Shown here piece after piece: positions 44,894 through 56,530 of a DNA stretch of 64,000 nucleotides. Origin of the DNA: Cryphonectria parasitica EP155 (lineage: Eukaryota > Ascomycota > Sordariomycetes > Diaporthales > Cryphonectriaceae); the NCBI RefSeq assembly GCF_011745365.1, contig NW_024468912.1:4960001-5024000 (forward strand). Reading direction: 5' to 3'. Made by a program: the position numbers and the translations under genes. Under the pieces are notes generated by a model. It worked only from the letters and a program-made list of their open reading frames with translations, ran no database searches and was not told the DNA's origin. Each line of letters begins with the position of its first letter. Position 1 is the stretch's first letter.

Positions 44894-46011
44894 ATGGCTT
44901 TCCGCTCCGCCCTTCTCGCCGCTATCTACATGGCCACCAGCGCGTGTGCCGAGACTGTAGACCAGGGGACACTCCTCTACAGTTTTGGCAGCACAACCGA
45001 CATTGAAAACGCCGTCCTGCGTCCTAACGGCCAAATCCTTATGGTTCCCTTGTCCACTAACACTGTGTACAACCTGGACCCTTCCGCAGCTACTCCATCC
45101 CCTGTGGTCGTGGCCACGCTGCCGGGCGTCGACTCTGTGCAGGGGATTGCTTCGATCGGAGACGACAAGTATGCTGTGACCGCCGGTGTCCGTGGTGACA
45201 TCTACGTCAACGAGACAGTCTTTACGATTGATCTGGCTAACGGCAACGGCACTGTCACGCCCGAGACGATCCTGGTTGTGCCGGAGGCCGAGAACTTCAA
45301 CGGCTTGGTGTCGCTGCCATCTGACCCCAACGTCTTGCTCGTCGCCGACTCGGTCCTCGGCCTCATTTGGCGTATCGACCTGGAGGCTAAGACAGCTGTG
45401 CAGGTCATTTCCGACGAGTTGATGGCGCTATCAACCGACAGCCCCACCGGTGTCGACCTCGGCATCGACGGCCTTAAGCTCTATATCGACGAGGCTACAG
45501 GCGAGCTCTATGTCTACTTTACCAATGTGTCGAAGCTTTTTCTTGCGCGCATGCCCATCCTTGCCAATGGTACCGCCGCCACGGGTGCTGCAGAGTACGT
45601 ATCAACCTATTATCTACTCTATCTTCTCGATCGATTCTAGCAGGCTTTGTGAAATGAGGCTCACCTGTTGGGCCTCCATTTTGCAAACCCACATATTTTG
45701 AAACTCTTCTATTTCTAGTTATTCCGAGCAGCTGTTGACATGATACACGTTCTAGGATTGTGGCCAACCAGACTGGTACCGACAACTGGGATGATATGGC
45801 TATCGCTCAAAACTCTAGCCTCATCTTCGGAGCTATGAATCCTACATATATCCAGATGGTTAACATCACCAGCGGTGAAGTGGCTATTGTTGCTAACTTC
45901 ACAACCACTGAGGGACCCACGAGTGTGGTCCTGGCAGACGACGGAGTTCACGGCTACTCTTTCACTCGTGATGGCGATGTTTACGAGGTCACTCTTCCGA
46001 ACTATGCTTAG
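44894..46011 (+). CDS. Secreted six-bladed beta-propeller (SMP-30/gluconolactonase-like) protein
   Basis: Exons 44894-45594 and 45756-46011, joined across a 161-bp intron (donor GTACGT, acceptor TCTAG), give 318 residues. Residues 1-19 are a signal peptide (cleavage after ACA). The rest shows repeated propeller-blade strands: ENAVLRPNGQILMVPL, NTVYNLDPS, VQGIASIGDDKYAVTAG, NGLVSLPSDPNVLLVADS, GLIWRIDLEAKTA, SPTGVDLGIDGLKLYID, TSVVLADDGVHGYSFTRDG and DVYEVTLPNYA. Several N-glycosylation sites (NET, NGT, NVS, NQT, NSS, NIT, NFT) agree with secretion. Close relatives are common in plant-associated ascomycetes, mostly annotated as SMP-30/gluconolactonase-like without a known substrate. The ATG has a good AGTCATGG context. 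Confidence 0.88.
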
Positions 46012-46672
46012 ACGCCTGGGACGAGGCATTGCAGGTGGTACTGGAACTAGCTTGTGTTATAGATAGGAGGGAATTAGAAAATCCCATATGGTGGTGTACA
46101 TATAGTGTGGTATCAAAAATAGAGGAGATTAGTTTGGTCTGTTCCCATATTATTTCTCAAAGCTCCATCCGTCTCATTGCTAGTGTGCCTGCAAATATCA
46201 TAAATAAAATAAAAAAGACGTTCAAGCCTTCAGAAGCAAGAATTAATGCAAGCACCAAAAGTGACAACATCACTCATCATATGTTTCTAATGAAGTGCTT
46301 CCCAAAAGATGCAAGGTACTAACTTGCTTGAACTTAAGCGATGTAGGAAAGATCGCAAGATATAATGTTCTCCATATCATTTGTCAAACTAGTCTGCTAA
46401 AAGAATTGTATTATTTATTATGTATATATTTAGCAAGATTGAAATGCGCGAGCCAAGCCAGAATAGGGAATAACTTACAATAATTCGTTAAGCAGTTGTA
46501 TATGTATGAGCTGCTAGGTCTAAGTTATGTGGTATTGATATGCGCCAAGACTATATACTATTCTATTATAAGATATGCGAACTAAGTACGGCAGTGCTTA
46601 TCACAGCCGGTCTGCATATAGTACAGCATTTCAAGTGATAATCAAAGCCGAGTGCGCTTTCTGCATATTGAC
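46012..46672. other. AT-rich intergenic region
   Basis: AT-rich with polyadenylation-like AATAAAATAAAAAA just after the beta-propeller gene (about 46203-46216). No gene. Confidence 0.5.
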
Positions 46673-47260
46673 TTACTCATCTTCAGGAGGGTATCCGTAG
46701 TCAAATTCGTCCCAGTCAAGTTCCTAATGATTAGGTAGTCTTTAAAGAACGCTCAATAAGATGCGTGGCTTTAAGATAAGGCTTCTTATAGTAAGAGGTA
46801 AGTACTACATGTGATCTCCTAAGCTGCTGCCATTGCTCTTGAATTTATGAGATTGGCCTCAAGATTGTATGTGAGCTTAGCTGACTGATCGCCGTCAGTT
46901 TCTTCAGAACCTGTGCCAGGTGCTTCAAGCAATACGCACCTCCCTAGGTCTTCGTAACTTGTTACCTCCTTGACACGGACAGCGTTCCGAGTCCGGAAGG
47001 CAGAAGGCATAAACTACACATAGGCATACCGCCCGTCTGTGCGCGTCAAGGCCGCCTGACACTTGGTTACTGAGTCTGTGCTGGTGAGAAAGTTAAGGAC
47101 GTAGCGAATAGGGCGTTCCGGTCGTGTGAGCCATGTTCGACTATCTTCGACGCAGCTGGAAGGTGTGTAATTCGCCGTTGCTGCAGCACAGTATCTGACA
47201 GCCGGTCAGGGCTAGGGCTACTGAGGCGACATGACGGCCAAAACACAGTCACTGTATCTG
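46673..47260 (-). pseudogene. Relic of an unidentified protein gene
   Basis: The minus strand has long coding-like stretches in one frame: SSCVEDSRTWLTRPERPIR, YVLNFLTSTDSVTKCQAALT, a TAG, then SAFRTRNAVRVKEV, TSYEDLGRCVLLEAPGTG and a TAG; a separate acidic end LDWDEFDYGYPPEDE lies at about 46720-46676. Upstream, MSPQ is followed by three stops within ten codons. Protein-like but unrecognised; it looks like a gene inactivated by several stop-forming transitions. Confidence 0.45.
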
Positions 47261-48237
47261 ACAGGGGGATAAGATTTAGTATTATGGAAGATTGAATAAC
47301 TCAGTGGCAGCAGGTAATCCTGTGCCGACAATGCTAGACCAATGGAGCCCTAGCCCATACCACCCGATGCCTTGCCCTCGAGGTCATTCCACGTGTCATG
47401 CACTCGCAACAGCACATGCGAGCCGGCCATCAGCCACTGGGCCAAGGAGCCGCTCCTCAATTCTCCATCCGCACTGTCTCCTTGTTGTGGGGACAAATTG
47501 CTCCGTAGATGCGAGTTACTGGCTACAAGAGACTAATAGTGCTATCCCGGAACCGACCTCAACGACGCCGCCGCAGAAGTTGCAGCCGGTGAGATCTCCT
47601 AATGGCAGCAATACGAGACAATCTTGTAATCTGTCGGGCTGAGAGCTCTATGGTACTATCAGAATAAAATGTTTACTTGCACAGAAAAAAAAAAGGGCTC
47701 ATGTGTGTATTACAGTAAAGTTCTCACCCCAGAATGATATAGCCTAGATAAGGAAGAGAGGGCTTTGGGGGGGGGGGGGGGGGGCAGCCTTAGATTGACT
47801 ATGAGAGAAGTACACGGCGTGCACGCGGACGAGCACGTGGTCTGGCAATGGCACGATGAGCACGGATATTGTATGCGAGACAGATAGGGTCAGTTCTTCG
47901 GAGCGTGTTATGTTGTCGATTCTGGGCAGCAATGCCATCACTCGCTCTTGAGTGATCTTGCCTTGAGGAGGCCGTACGCTGGCTTGGGCGAGGAATGGGT
48001 GGTCTGCTGCAAGTGTAATACTTTGATTTAGTTAACATGATTCTGGAAGGTGAACCCTCGCCCCCCCCGCCCCCCCCCCCCCAAAAAAAAAAAACCACCC
48101 ACTACTAAGCATTAATGCAACTTCTCGGTCTGGGAAGTCGACTCCGGTTGTGCACAAAGGAATATACATAAATACAACATCCACTGTGCATTGTGAAATC
48201 CTTATTACATAGTAAATAAAGGGAACATTTATCACCT
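47261..48237. other. Intergenic with long poly-G and poly-C/poly-A tracts
   Basis: A poly-G run of about 18 at 47767-47784 and, 280 bp on, an almost pure poly-C run of about 22 followed by 12 A at 48061-48094. No gene. Confidence 0.5.
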
Positions 48238-49323
48238 CTATAGATACTCCTTGACCTGGTCTTCACACCACTCCCAGAACTTGCTGACCCCACCTGTGCC
48301 ACCTTCAGCCTCAGTCTTGGTTGCCTTGGGAAGATCAGGCCGCAGGGGGTAGAACCGGCCAAATGGGATTACTGGATGAATGACTGTCAGCATTCATGAA
48401 CAGAATGTTGAAAACAAACAGAGATAAAAGCATTGAGGGGAGAGCGTACTCCACTCTTTGGACCAGTCGGACTCGACGGTCACCTCTGGCGAGAAGGCGG
48501 CGAACAGCTCTGTATAAGCCCCATTGATCACAGGATAACAAAGCAGCTCAACAAGAATCTTTATCGCGATGCCCTGGTCCCGAGCCAATTCGGATCGGAG
48601 ATTACCAGGATTGAGAGGGACGCTGACGATGCCGTCAGAGCGGGAGTGGCGCCGAGCGTACTCGACTCCCAGCGCCCAGGCGCCTGTCTTGCTCAGTCCG
48701 TACCGCCGGGTATGGCTCTCAGGCTTTTCGTAGTGAATATTATCCAGGACAACGCCCACGCCTTCGAGCTCCAGGCCAAAGGACGACAGCCAGATAACCC
48801 GTACCGTGTTCGGCTGTTGTTCGGCCTGAGCTGTGGCAGCGAGCGTGGGTGTCAGCAGCCGGGTGAACAGGAACGTGGCTACGCAGTTGACGCCCAGGGC
48901 GATGTCGTAACCCTGCTTCGTCTTCCGCCATGGGTCACCGGGGCTGCTCAGAACACCTGCATTGTTGAACAAGACGTGAATCTTATCCTCTTTTTTGACG
49001 AGGCTCTGTGCCGCGTTTCGAGTCTTGGACAAGTCGCACAGGTCGAGAGGCAGGAATATCAGCTCTCCGCGGGAGTGGGCGGCTTCTTTGTCAGTCCTGA
49101 TAGCGTCAATAGCTCGGAGGGCCTTTTGCTCAGAGCGACACGCCATGTAGACTCTGGCGTTCTTGAGGTACAAGATGCGGGCCACATCTTTGCCGATGCC
49201 CGTGTTGGAACCAGTCACCACGCAGACCTTGCCAGTCAGGTCTGGCACATCCTTATCAGTGAATTTGGGTCTTGGAGGGAAGAAGTGCGTCCAGAAGGTC
49301 GAGAAAGAGGTTGCTGGAGTCAT
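48238..49323 (-). CDS. Short-chain dehydrogenase/reductase, WW-oxidoreductase/retinol-dehydrogenase-like
   Basis: Exons 49323-48450 and 48371-48238, joined across a 78-bp intron (donor GTACGC, acceptor ATCCAG), give 335 residues. Canonical SDR features: TGSNTGIG at 37-44, ACRS (NADP-type Arg), LPLDLCDLS, NNAG at 120-123, Ser180/181, and YGLSK with Tyr208 and Lys212; NPGNLRSEL follows. The C-terminal tail (IPFGRFYPLRPDL ... SKFWEWCEDQVKEYL) is typical of this fungal group. It has the complete catalytic triad, unlike the SDR at 35.1-36.2 kb, and is likely active. Substrate unknown. No partner genes make a recognisable cluster. Confidence 0.92.
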
Positions 49324-50513
49324 CTCGGCGAGTCTCTACCTGATGACCTGGAGCACGGTCCGTATATTGCCTGTGAGAATTAGTTACTCAGGGAAAGAAA
49401 TATTGAATGGCTCAATTCTCATGTTGGTGTTGTGTATAACGTTGGTGTCCTTTGTGAGGATCAGAATCGTGGCCCGCTCCACCCCAGCGCGGGCCTACCG
49501 CCCCAACCCCGCCCCCTCCTCCTTTATCCGAGGTGCTGCAGCCACCATGTATCTGTGTCAGCCGCACTATCATACGGGCCGTTGTAAAGTGCGAGTCACT
49601 CGGAGAGAGGTGAGACGGACTGCTGCGTCGTCCTTCCGCGTACTATGTAACTGAGGGCAGGTGGCCAAATCCTAAGAAAAGAGATCAATACTCCGAGAAT
49701 GTACCAGTACAAATCTCAGTACATGCACTCCATACGGGCTGTCTGTGCACTGAAGTAGCAATCTCACGCCAGTGTTTGGTGCCGAGATAGGCCACCAGGT
49801 CGGCAAAGTATTTCCCACCCCAGAGACACTTGGGACTTGCGGACACAAGAAGCGACCTGCGACAGAGACACCAACGGAGACAAGGAGCTCTCACAGGAGG
49901 CGTGGGCAGCGTGCAGAAGGCTGCTCCGGGCAACGGTCGGCCATGCCATCGCCAATGCGTTGCCTATGAAATTGTTGGGGATCTGCGGGTCGAGGCGTCG
50001 GCGCATGTCCACGCTCAGGCCCATGGACACCGTGGCTCATCACCGCCAAGAGGCTGTACTGATCCAAGATTGGTCATGGCGTGAGTAATGGCGCTCCACG
50101 TCGTGACGCAACTCACATCGTTGGACGAAAGTCTGGCTCACATTGGGAGGTGCTTCTGAAGTCGAGCCTTGAATTCCCGGATCACCAGCAAGGCTCGGAA
50201 GCTGCGAAACGGTGCCTGACCATCAGACCCCAAGTGTGTGAAAGCGTATGAAGGTACAACCTACACTACAGTACAACGCCAGGAATTATCTAAATTGGAA
50301 GAAGACACAACTAATCCGTCCACAAATATGTGTTGCTCAGGTGGCAAAGTCTGAAAATTAATCACTAGAGCTTGTACTGAATACAATATAATAACCACGC
50401 GTCGATGATATTGTTGCATTATCTGCTTGAACGATCTTGTGCCATCTCCGACCTAATGAGCCACTAACCGAACCAAGTACGAAGTAAGTAGATAATATGG
50501 GCCCCAGGCTGGT
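49324..50513. other. Intergenic, no gene seen
   Basis: Overlapping frames at 49685-50088 on both strands lack motifs. A duplicated-looking GC-rich stretch does not resolve into a known element. Confidence 0.4.
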
Positions 50514-51590
50514 CTAATACTGCTGAATGATTTTCGCCTCATCACTCCACAGCTCGAACCTGAGCGAGAAAGCAGGGCTGCCGTCGAAGCCGTGTGGCAC
50601 GCCAGGGTAGACCTTAGATTGCACCTTGACGTTGTGCGACGACAACCTGGCTGCGAAGGCCACGGATTCGTCGCGGAAGAGGTCTAGGCCCCCAACGCCT
50701 AGGTGAGTTGGAGGTAGGCCGTGCAGAGCATCGGCACGAGTGGGGGTGGCCGTGTAGGGGGCCGGAGCTGCGCACCCTAACGGTAGGGTGAGAGAAAGAG
50801 AGATCAGTAATAGTTTGTCCGAACAATGTAGGCTGAAGTATGCAAAAGCCTTTGTTTACCTAAGCTCTGCTTCGTTTCGTTGATCTTCCCCAAATACGCC
50901 TTCCATACGATCGTGTTACTACTGGGAGACCAAGTCAAGAATGGAAACCGGGGGTTCTGAGGATCCATTGTGGTCCGGTCGTCTAGCATAGGGTAGCGCA
51001 GGACCTGGGCGACGAGGGGAGGGTTCAGACCCTCGTCTCTGGCCTTGAGCGCCGCGGCAGCAGTGAGCGCGCCACCCGCGCTCTGGCCGAAGGTGATGAT
51101 GCGAGCGGGATTGACATTGAAGTCGACCGAATGCGCCTGTAGCCAGGTGATGCAGGTGTAGACGTACGTCGTCCAGAGCCGCCGGGTAGGGGTGCTCTGG
51201 CGCCAGGCGGTAGTCGGGCGCGAAGACTTGGGTCGCGATCTGCTCAGCAAAGTTTGCAATTATGCTGTAAGAAACAGCGACGCTGCCCGCAATCAAGCCG
51301 CCGCCAAATGCATAGACGACGGCCCTTTGCGGCGGGGCCGTGTGCTGGCTCTGCTGCACGGCGAGCGGTACGAAGCGTGTGATGTTGAACCTGCTACCAT
51401 CAGACGCTGTGGCGGTGCTCACTGTCGTGGTCATGCCGATCGGGAAAGATAGCGCGTCGGATGCTGCCTTGGTCGCGGCCGTGGTCGTGTTTCTGATGGC
51501 GTATAGGTCCGTCTGTGGAGGCGGCGGTGCTGGCGTTTGGCCGCCGAGCAGGTGCCAGTAGTCGGGGTCGACGAAAGCTGGACGAGTCAT
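50514..51590 (-). pseudogene. HSL-family alpha/beta hydrolase with frameshift
   Basis: From 51590 the product starts MTRPAFVDPDYWHLLGG and reaches the oxyanion region YAFGGGLIAGS (Phe for the usual His of HGGG) and DYRLAPEHPYPAALDDV. There the sequence GACGACGTACGTC (around 51165) shifts the frame; the other frame continues YTCITWLQAHSVDFNVNP, ARIITFGQSAGGAL (nucleophile Ser), YPMLDDRTTMDP and ends at a donor GTAAAC. A second exon (50776-50514) has GGLDLFRDE (catalytic Asp) and GVPHGFDG (catalytic His) and ends at TAG. All catalytic parts exist, so the lesion is a net 4-base gain (ACGT duplicated) relative to the family frame. An alternative is a 31-base intron GTACGT...CTACAG, which restores frame but removes about ten conserved residues. 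Probably a recent pseudogene or an assembly error. Confidence 0.78.
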
Positions 51591-52377
51591 TGTAAAGAGC
51601 GTTACCAGCAGTACATCGTAGCCAGCCCTGGGATATATCTTGGGCTTGTTATATATGCTGTTCTATTTTCTTTTCTGCAGCATGTGAGCAGCCGCTGCTC
51701 TATAACAGGCATCCTGATTACATACTCATCTGTGTGGATACTTGCACTAGAGTGTGAAACTCGGGTCACAGCGGTGGCTGGGCTGTGTGTGATTGTGTGA
51801 CCTCTCGGAGGTTGTCTTGCATTAGGTACTTGACTACTCAAGTAGGGTGTAATGGAATAGAAAAGCAGAGGGACTTTAAGTACTGATAGCAACTTGCCCT
51901 TGCGGATCGAGGATATAATTCACCTCGGCTCATCTGTGGGACAAAGAGAACACGAGATGCGTCATCTCATCCTTTTGCTCTTTTCGTTGTGTATATCCAT
52001 GTCAAATGGCGCCTCTCTCTCTCACTGCGCTGAGTGTTGCTAACTCGTTCCCAGGATCTGAAATAGTCAGAGTGTTAACAACATAGCACGTGGCTTATAA
52101 GCATGCACGCAACAGATAGCATCGAGTGAATAGGCAAGTGAGTTCATTCGTCTTGTCTACAACGTGAATGTAAGTGCTCACACCGGACATAGCCGCCCCT
52201 GTCTATCTGTAGAAGTTCTCCTTCTATCGATCCTGCAAGCTTCGTGAGTTTTCTTGGATCCGTCTTCCATGCGCTTGAGATCTGAAAGGGAGAAACGATT
52301 TTCTTTTTCTAGAGTTTGTGATAGGCCGAAAAACGAAACAAATATTCACACAATTTCGCCGTGGAATTTTTAGAATC
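51591..52377. other. Intergenic, 5' flank of copia element
   Basis: No gene seen. The last five bases (GAATC, 52373-52377) are the target-site duplication of the LTR retrotransposon. Confidence 0.6.
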
Positions 52378-52610
52378 TGTCGGAATAAAGGCATTGGTCT
52401 CATGTGGGTGAAAGGGCCTTTCAGGCCCCTGACACCAGGGCCCTTTCACTAGATTTCAGGCTAGCCAGCCCTTTGTTGTACTTTTCCTATAGAAACGGGT
52501 GCACCAGTACCTCTGGCCCCAGGATAGTTAGAAGGATTAGTACAAGAAATCGATAACCTAGCTTTTCACCCATCCTTCATCCCGATGAGTTCACTGCTCC
52601 ACATTTGACA
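52378..52610 (+). repeat. 5' LTR of copia A
   Basis: Starts TGTCGGAATAAAGG and ends CACATTTGACA. Contains an 11-bp inverted repeat GTGAAAGGGCC ... GGCCCTTTCAC that could form a stem-loop in the transcript. Confidence 0.95.
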
Positions 52611-52624
52611 GGTTATGAGCCCGG
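52611..52624 (+). other. Primer-binding site, initiator tRNA-Met anticodon-region type
   Basis: GGTTATGAGCCCGG immediately follows the LTR. GGTTATGAGCCC is complementary to an anticodon-stem-loop sequence with CAT (GGGCTCATAACC), the internal tRNA-iMet priming used by copia-type elements, rather than the tRNA 3' end. A near-identical site follows the LTR of the element at 61319. Confidence 0.7.
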
Positions 52625-52701
52625 CTTAGCTCAAGCTACACACACGTTTCCTTACACACTATCGCAAGCCTCGCCAGCGCAGCGCCGGGTCCCTGGACAG
52701 C

Positions 52702-55082
52702 ATGGATCCAGAGCAGGCTGAGGGTGTAATTACGAGGTCTGCTGCAGCGAAAGCTAAGGCCAGAGCTGAGGCTATGATAAGCTCAGCTATTAAGAATGAA
52801 GATGTTAACTGGACTGAGATTCAGCTGAATAAGATTCAGATGTTGATAGCAACGAATTATTGCATCTGGAAGGTTATAGTAGCTAGCATGATGAATCTAG
52901 CTAGCATTCTATAAGCTGAGAATGCAGTTCTTATGCTTAAGGCTAATTAGTATCTGGATGTAAGGCTCAGAAAGATAATCTTAACGGATATTCTGAAGCG
53001 ATTCGCTAATATTACCTCTAGTATAAAGCTTTAGCAGGCCTTGCTGAATATATACAGTATTACAGGCTCTGCTAGCTAGATATTCTGGTTCTACAAGCTG
53101 ATAAACCTGAAGCTCAAAAACAATCCTATTAAGTATTGCTCAAAGTTTAGAAGCCTCGTTGCTAATATCCATAGAGCAAATATACTGTTTGCAAGCACTC
53201 TTGCATGCTTAATATTTGTACAAGGCGTTTCCCAAGCTCGCTCTGAGTGAGCAGCACGCGCCAGAACGACCCTCAGAACAACCCCCTCTACCCCCCTATC
53301 AGATCTAATTAGCAATCTTACCAACGAGTTCATAGTATAAGAAGCTGGAAAGGGCGGAGGCAAGGAGGGGAAGAAGGCAATGAACTCTATCTCAAGCTTG
53401 AAAATACGAGATAGTTGGAAGAAGAATGTAGAATGCCATAACTGTGGCAAAAAGGGCTATATCAAGAGAGAATGCTGGAAAAAGAATGGAAACGCTTACA
53501 ATCCAGATAATAGCAATGGTAAGGAAGAGAAGAGAAGGAAAAGCAACTAAAACAAGGAAGAAGAAGCATTCCAGATATTATCTGAACAGAGTGCCCAAAC
53601 TAGCAACCAGGCTGCATCTCCTTATTCGTTCAATCACTCTATTGAAGGCCTAACAAGCTGTGCTGTAAGTGCATTAATTTCTAAGAGCTCCTAGCAGCGC
53701 ATCTGCGAAGCTCTGAACTGCTATCTCGAAGCTATCAATAGATCTGCTGAAGGAGATGATATGCCTAGCTCTGAGATAGCAATAGTAGCTCAAATATACA
53801 GCAGCAACAGCCTAATGCTTGCTCTGAGGAACTGCTAGCTGTATAATACAGGCTCTAATATCTATATTGTTAATACTAAGCTCTGATACTTTCCAAGCTA
53901 ATAGACTAAGATTGATAGAAAGGAAGCTATTATGATGAGCAGCAGATCAGTATACTCAATAGCTATAAGCATAGCTTAGCTGCTTCTGAAAACAAGCTAC
54001 TCAAAGATCAATAAATGAATTATTGAACTAATATACTATATGCTAATCAATAGCTTCCCTATTAATATCTTCAGCAGAGAATGATTATATTTCAGTAAAG
54101 AGTATAGCTTGAGAACTAATAGCAAGAATATTCTCTTCAATGGAAAAAGCGGATGAATTACAATGCTTAATATATTAAAATAGAAGTTCTTCATAAATAT
54201 AATTGGAAATTCGCTACAAGAGCAATGCTTGCACCAAAAACAGATTCAAGCTACAATAGCTATACTAAGCAACGAGAAAAAGAAGCATCTCAAGCTCTAG
54301 CACTGCTATCTAGGGCATCTAAGCTCAGAACAGCTTGCAAAGATTATCAAAGCGAATACTGAAATGCAGATTAATCTCAAGAAGATCGAATATCTGCTAT
54401 ATAATATATATAATAAAGCAATAGCTTTACAATACCAGTCCTATAATTCTATAGCTTGAAAAGAAGAAGCTGCTATAAGCATTTATATCAACATTATCAT
54501 AATAACTTCTATTTCAATCCGAGAATATCAATATGCATATCTAATAATTGATAATGCTATACAATACAAGATTATTGGATTTAGAACCAAGAAGAATAAG
54601 ATTCTGAATAGCATTAAAGCAACTATCAGAATTCTCAGTATACAAATACAGAGAACAATAAAGTAGATTAAGCTTAATAAAGAGAAGAAATTTATTCCAG
54701 CTGCTTTGAGAAAGTTTTATAAAGAAGAAGATATCTAGTACAAGAATACAGCTCCATATAATTCATATCAGAATCCCGTTATAGAACAGGAAATCCTTTT
54801 CTTGATAAGCATTGTAACAAAATTCGCTATTCTTACTCAGATTCCACAGATATTTTGATGCTATTTAATGAAATAATCAGTTCTAATCCTAAATGTAATA
54901 AGCACCAAAACCCTCGAAAGCAAAATACTATACCAGGCTTTTTGGAACAGCATTAATAAGAAGAGGAATAACAAGCTAAACTTTTCAGCCTTTTATATAT
55001 CAGGATATAAGATAACAATTCACGTATCTGAGCAGAGAAGAGTGCGCTTAGCAAAGCTGTTAGCCAAAGACATGCTAAGCAT
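52702..55082 (+). pseudogene. Degenerate copia A gag and integrase region
   Basis: Gag starts MDPEQAEGVITRSAAA. A CCHC-type zinc knuckle at about 53428-53475 reads CHNCGKKGYIKREC, with Tyr replacing the metal-binding His (CAT to TAT). Further on, CYLGHLSSEQLAKIIKA (about 54300) is the integrase zinc-binding region and DNAIQYKIIGF-like sequence follows. Many in-frame stops. The region is interrupted at 55082 by the nested element and resumes at 58122. Confidence 0.75.
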
Positions 55083-55295
55083 TGTCAGGGCTGATTGTGC
55101 CAGCAAGGCTCAGGGCTAGCTAAGCCAGCTGGATTACGGATGACTAAGCAATATGCGGCTATAAAGCGGCTTTCTAGCCACGTCAGCACTGCTGAGCAGA
55201 ACTTAGCTCCTTAGGCCTCAATGTTATTCTGGTTGTATACCCCTGAAAGAGAGAAAGACTTCGCCACATTGCCTTTGCAACCTTTCCACCTGACA
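55083..55295 (+). repeat. 5' LTR of element B
   Basis: Begins TGTCAGGGCTGATTG, ends CACCTGACA; same sequence as the copy at 57909. Confidence 0.95.
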
Positions 55296-55423
55296 GTTTG
55301 AGGCCTGGCCCTTTTAAAGGAGGCAATCCGGCGAGGCTTTCTATCTTTTTTTTTCCTAGGAGCAGCGCTAACACTGAGCAGGAGCAGAGCAAACGATCAG
55401 ACCACTATCCTTTTCGAATCTTT

Positions 55424-55512
55424 GAGCCTTTGACCTTCGAGCCTTTGACCTTCGAGCCTTTGACCTTCGAGCCTTTAACCTTCGAGCTTTCGATTTTCGA
55501 GCTTTCGAGCCT
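55424..55512 (+). repeat. 15-bp tandem repeat array in element B
   Basis: Units of GAGCCTTTGACCTTC, four good copies and two diverged ones (GAGCTTTCGATTTTC, GAGCTTTCGAGCC). In one frame it gives FEPLT repeats, but there is no reason to think it is translated. Confidence 0.85.
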
Positions 55513-55517
55513 TGAAT

Positions 55518-56193
55518 ACAGCGAGCAAGCAGTGTTGAGCAAGCAGTATGCAAGCAGCGTACGAGAAGCGTTCAGAAGAGATTCAGAGCATTCAAGTCGC
55601 TAAGCTAGAGCAAACAGCAAGCAAGCAGTATGCAAGCAGCGTGCGAGAAGCGTTCAGAAGAGATTCAGAGCATTCGAGTCGCTAAGCTAGAGCAAACAGC
55701 GAGCAAGCAGTATACAAGCAGCATGCGAGAAGCATTCAGAAGAGATTCAGAGCATTCGAGTCGCTAAGCTAGAGCAAACAGCAAGCAAGCAGTATGCAAG
55801 CAGCATGCGAGAAGCGTTCAGAAGAGATTCAGAGCATTCGAGTTGCTAAGCTAGAGCATACAGCAAGCAAGCAGTGTTGAGCAAGCAGTATGCAAGCAGC
55901 GTGCGAGAAGCATTCAGAAGAGATTCAGAGCATTCAAGTCGCTAAGCTAGAGCAAACAGCAAGCAAGCAGTATGCAAGCAGCATGCAAGAAGCATTCAGA
56001 AGAGATTTAGAGCATTCGAGTTGCTAAGCTAGAGCAAATAGCGAGCAAGCAGTATGCAAGCAGCGTGCAAGAAGCGTTCAGAAGAGATTCAGAGCATTCG
56101 AGTTGCTAAGCTAGAGCAAATAGCAAGCAAGCAGTATGCAAGCAGCATGCGAGAAGCATTCAGAAGAGATTTAGAGCATTCGAGTTGCTAAGC
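55518..56193 (+). repeat. About 82-bp tandem repeat array in element B
   Basis: Eight units, each with GCAAGCAGTATGCAAGCAGC, GAGAAGCGTTCAGAAGAG, ATTCAGAGCATTCGAGT and GCTAAGCTAGAG blocks. Two units carry an extra GTTGAGCAAGCA insert. Confidence 0.88.
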
Positions 56194-56202
56194 TAGAATA
56201 AA

Positions 56203-56530
56203 GTATATTCTTCGCTATTCGAGCGAGAGAGCAGAGTGAGCAAGCAGTAGATCTGAGTATCTTCTGTTTTCGAGAGTGTATTCTTCGCTATTCGAGCGAG
56301 AGAGCAGAATGAGCAAGCAGTAGATCTGAGTATCTTCTGTTTTCGAGAGTGTATTCTTCGCTATTCGAGCGAGAGAGCAGAGTAAGCAAGCAGTAGATCT
56401 GAGTATCTTCTGTTTTCGAGAGTGTGTTCTTTGCTATTCGAGCGAGAGAGCAGAGTAAGCAAGCAGTAGATCTGAGTATCTTCTGTTTTCGAGAGTATGC
56501 TCTTCGCTATTTGAGCAAGAGCGCAGAGTT
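56203..56530 (+). repeat. 72-bp tandem repeat array in element B
   Basis: About four and a half units with blocks TTCTTCGCTATTCGAGCGAG, AGCAAGCAGTAGATCTGAG and TATCTTCTGTTTTCGAGAGT; the last unit is diverged and runs into unique sequence. Confidence 0.88.

Noticed and set aside
35101..49323. SDR genes as parts of a secondary-metabolite cluster
   Set aside because: No polyketide synthase, NRPS, terpene cyclase or P450 is present in the window.
55298..55603. 101-codon plus frame with FEPLT repeats
   Set aside because: Product of a 15-bp tandem array in an LTR element; not a convincing gene.
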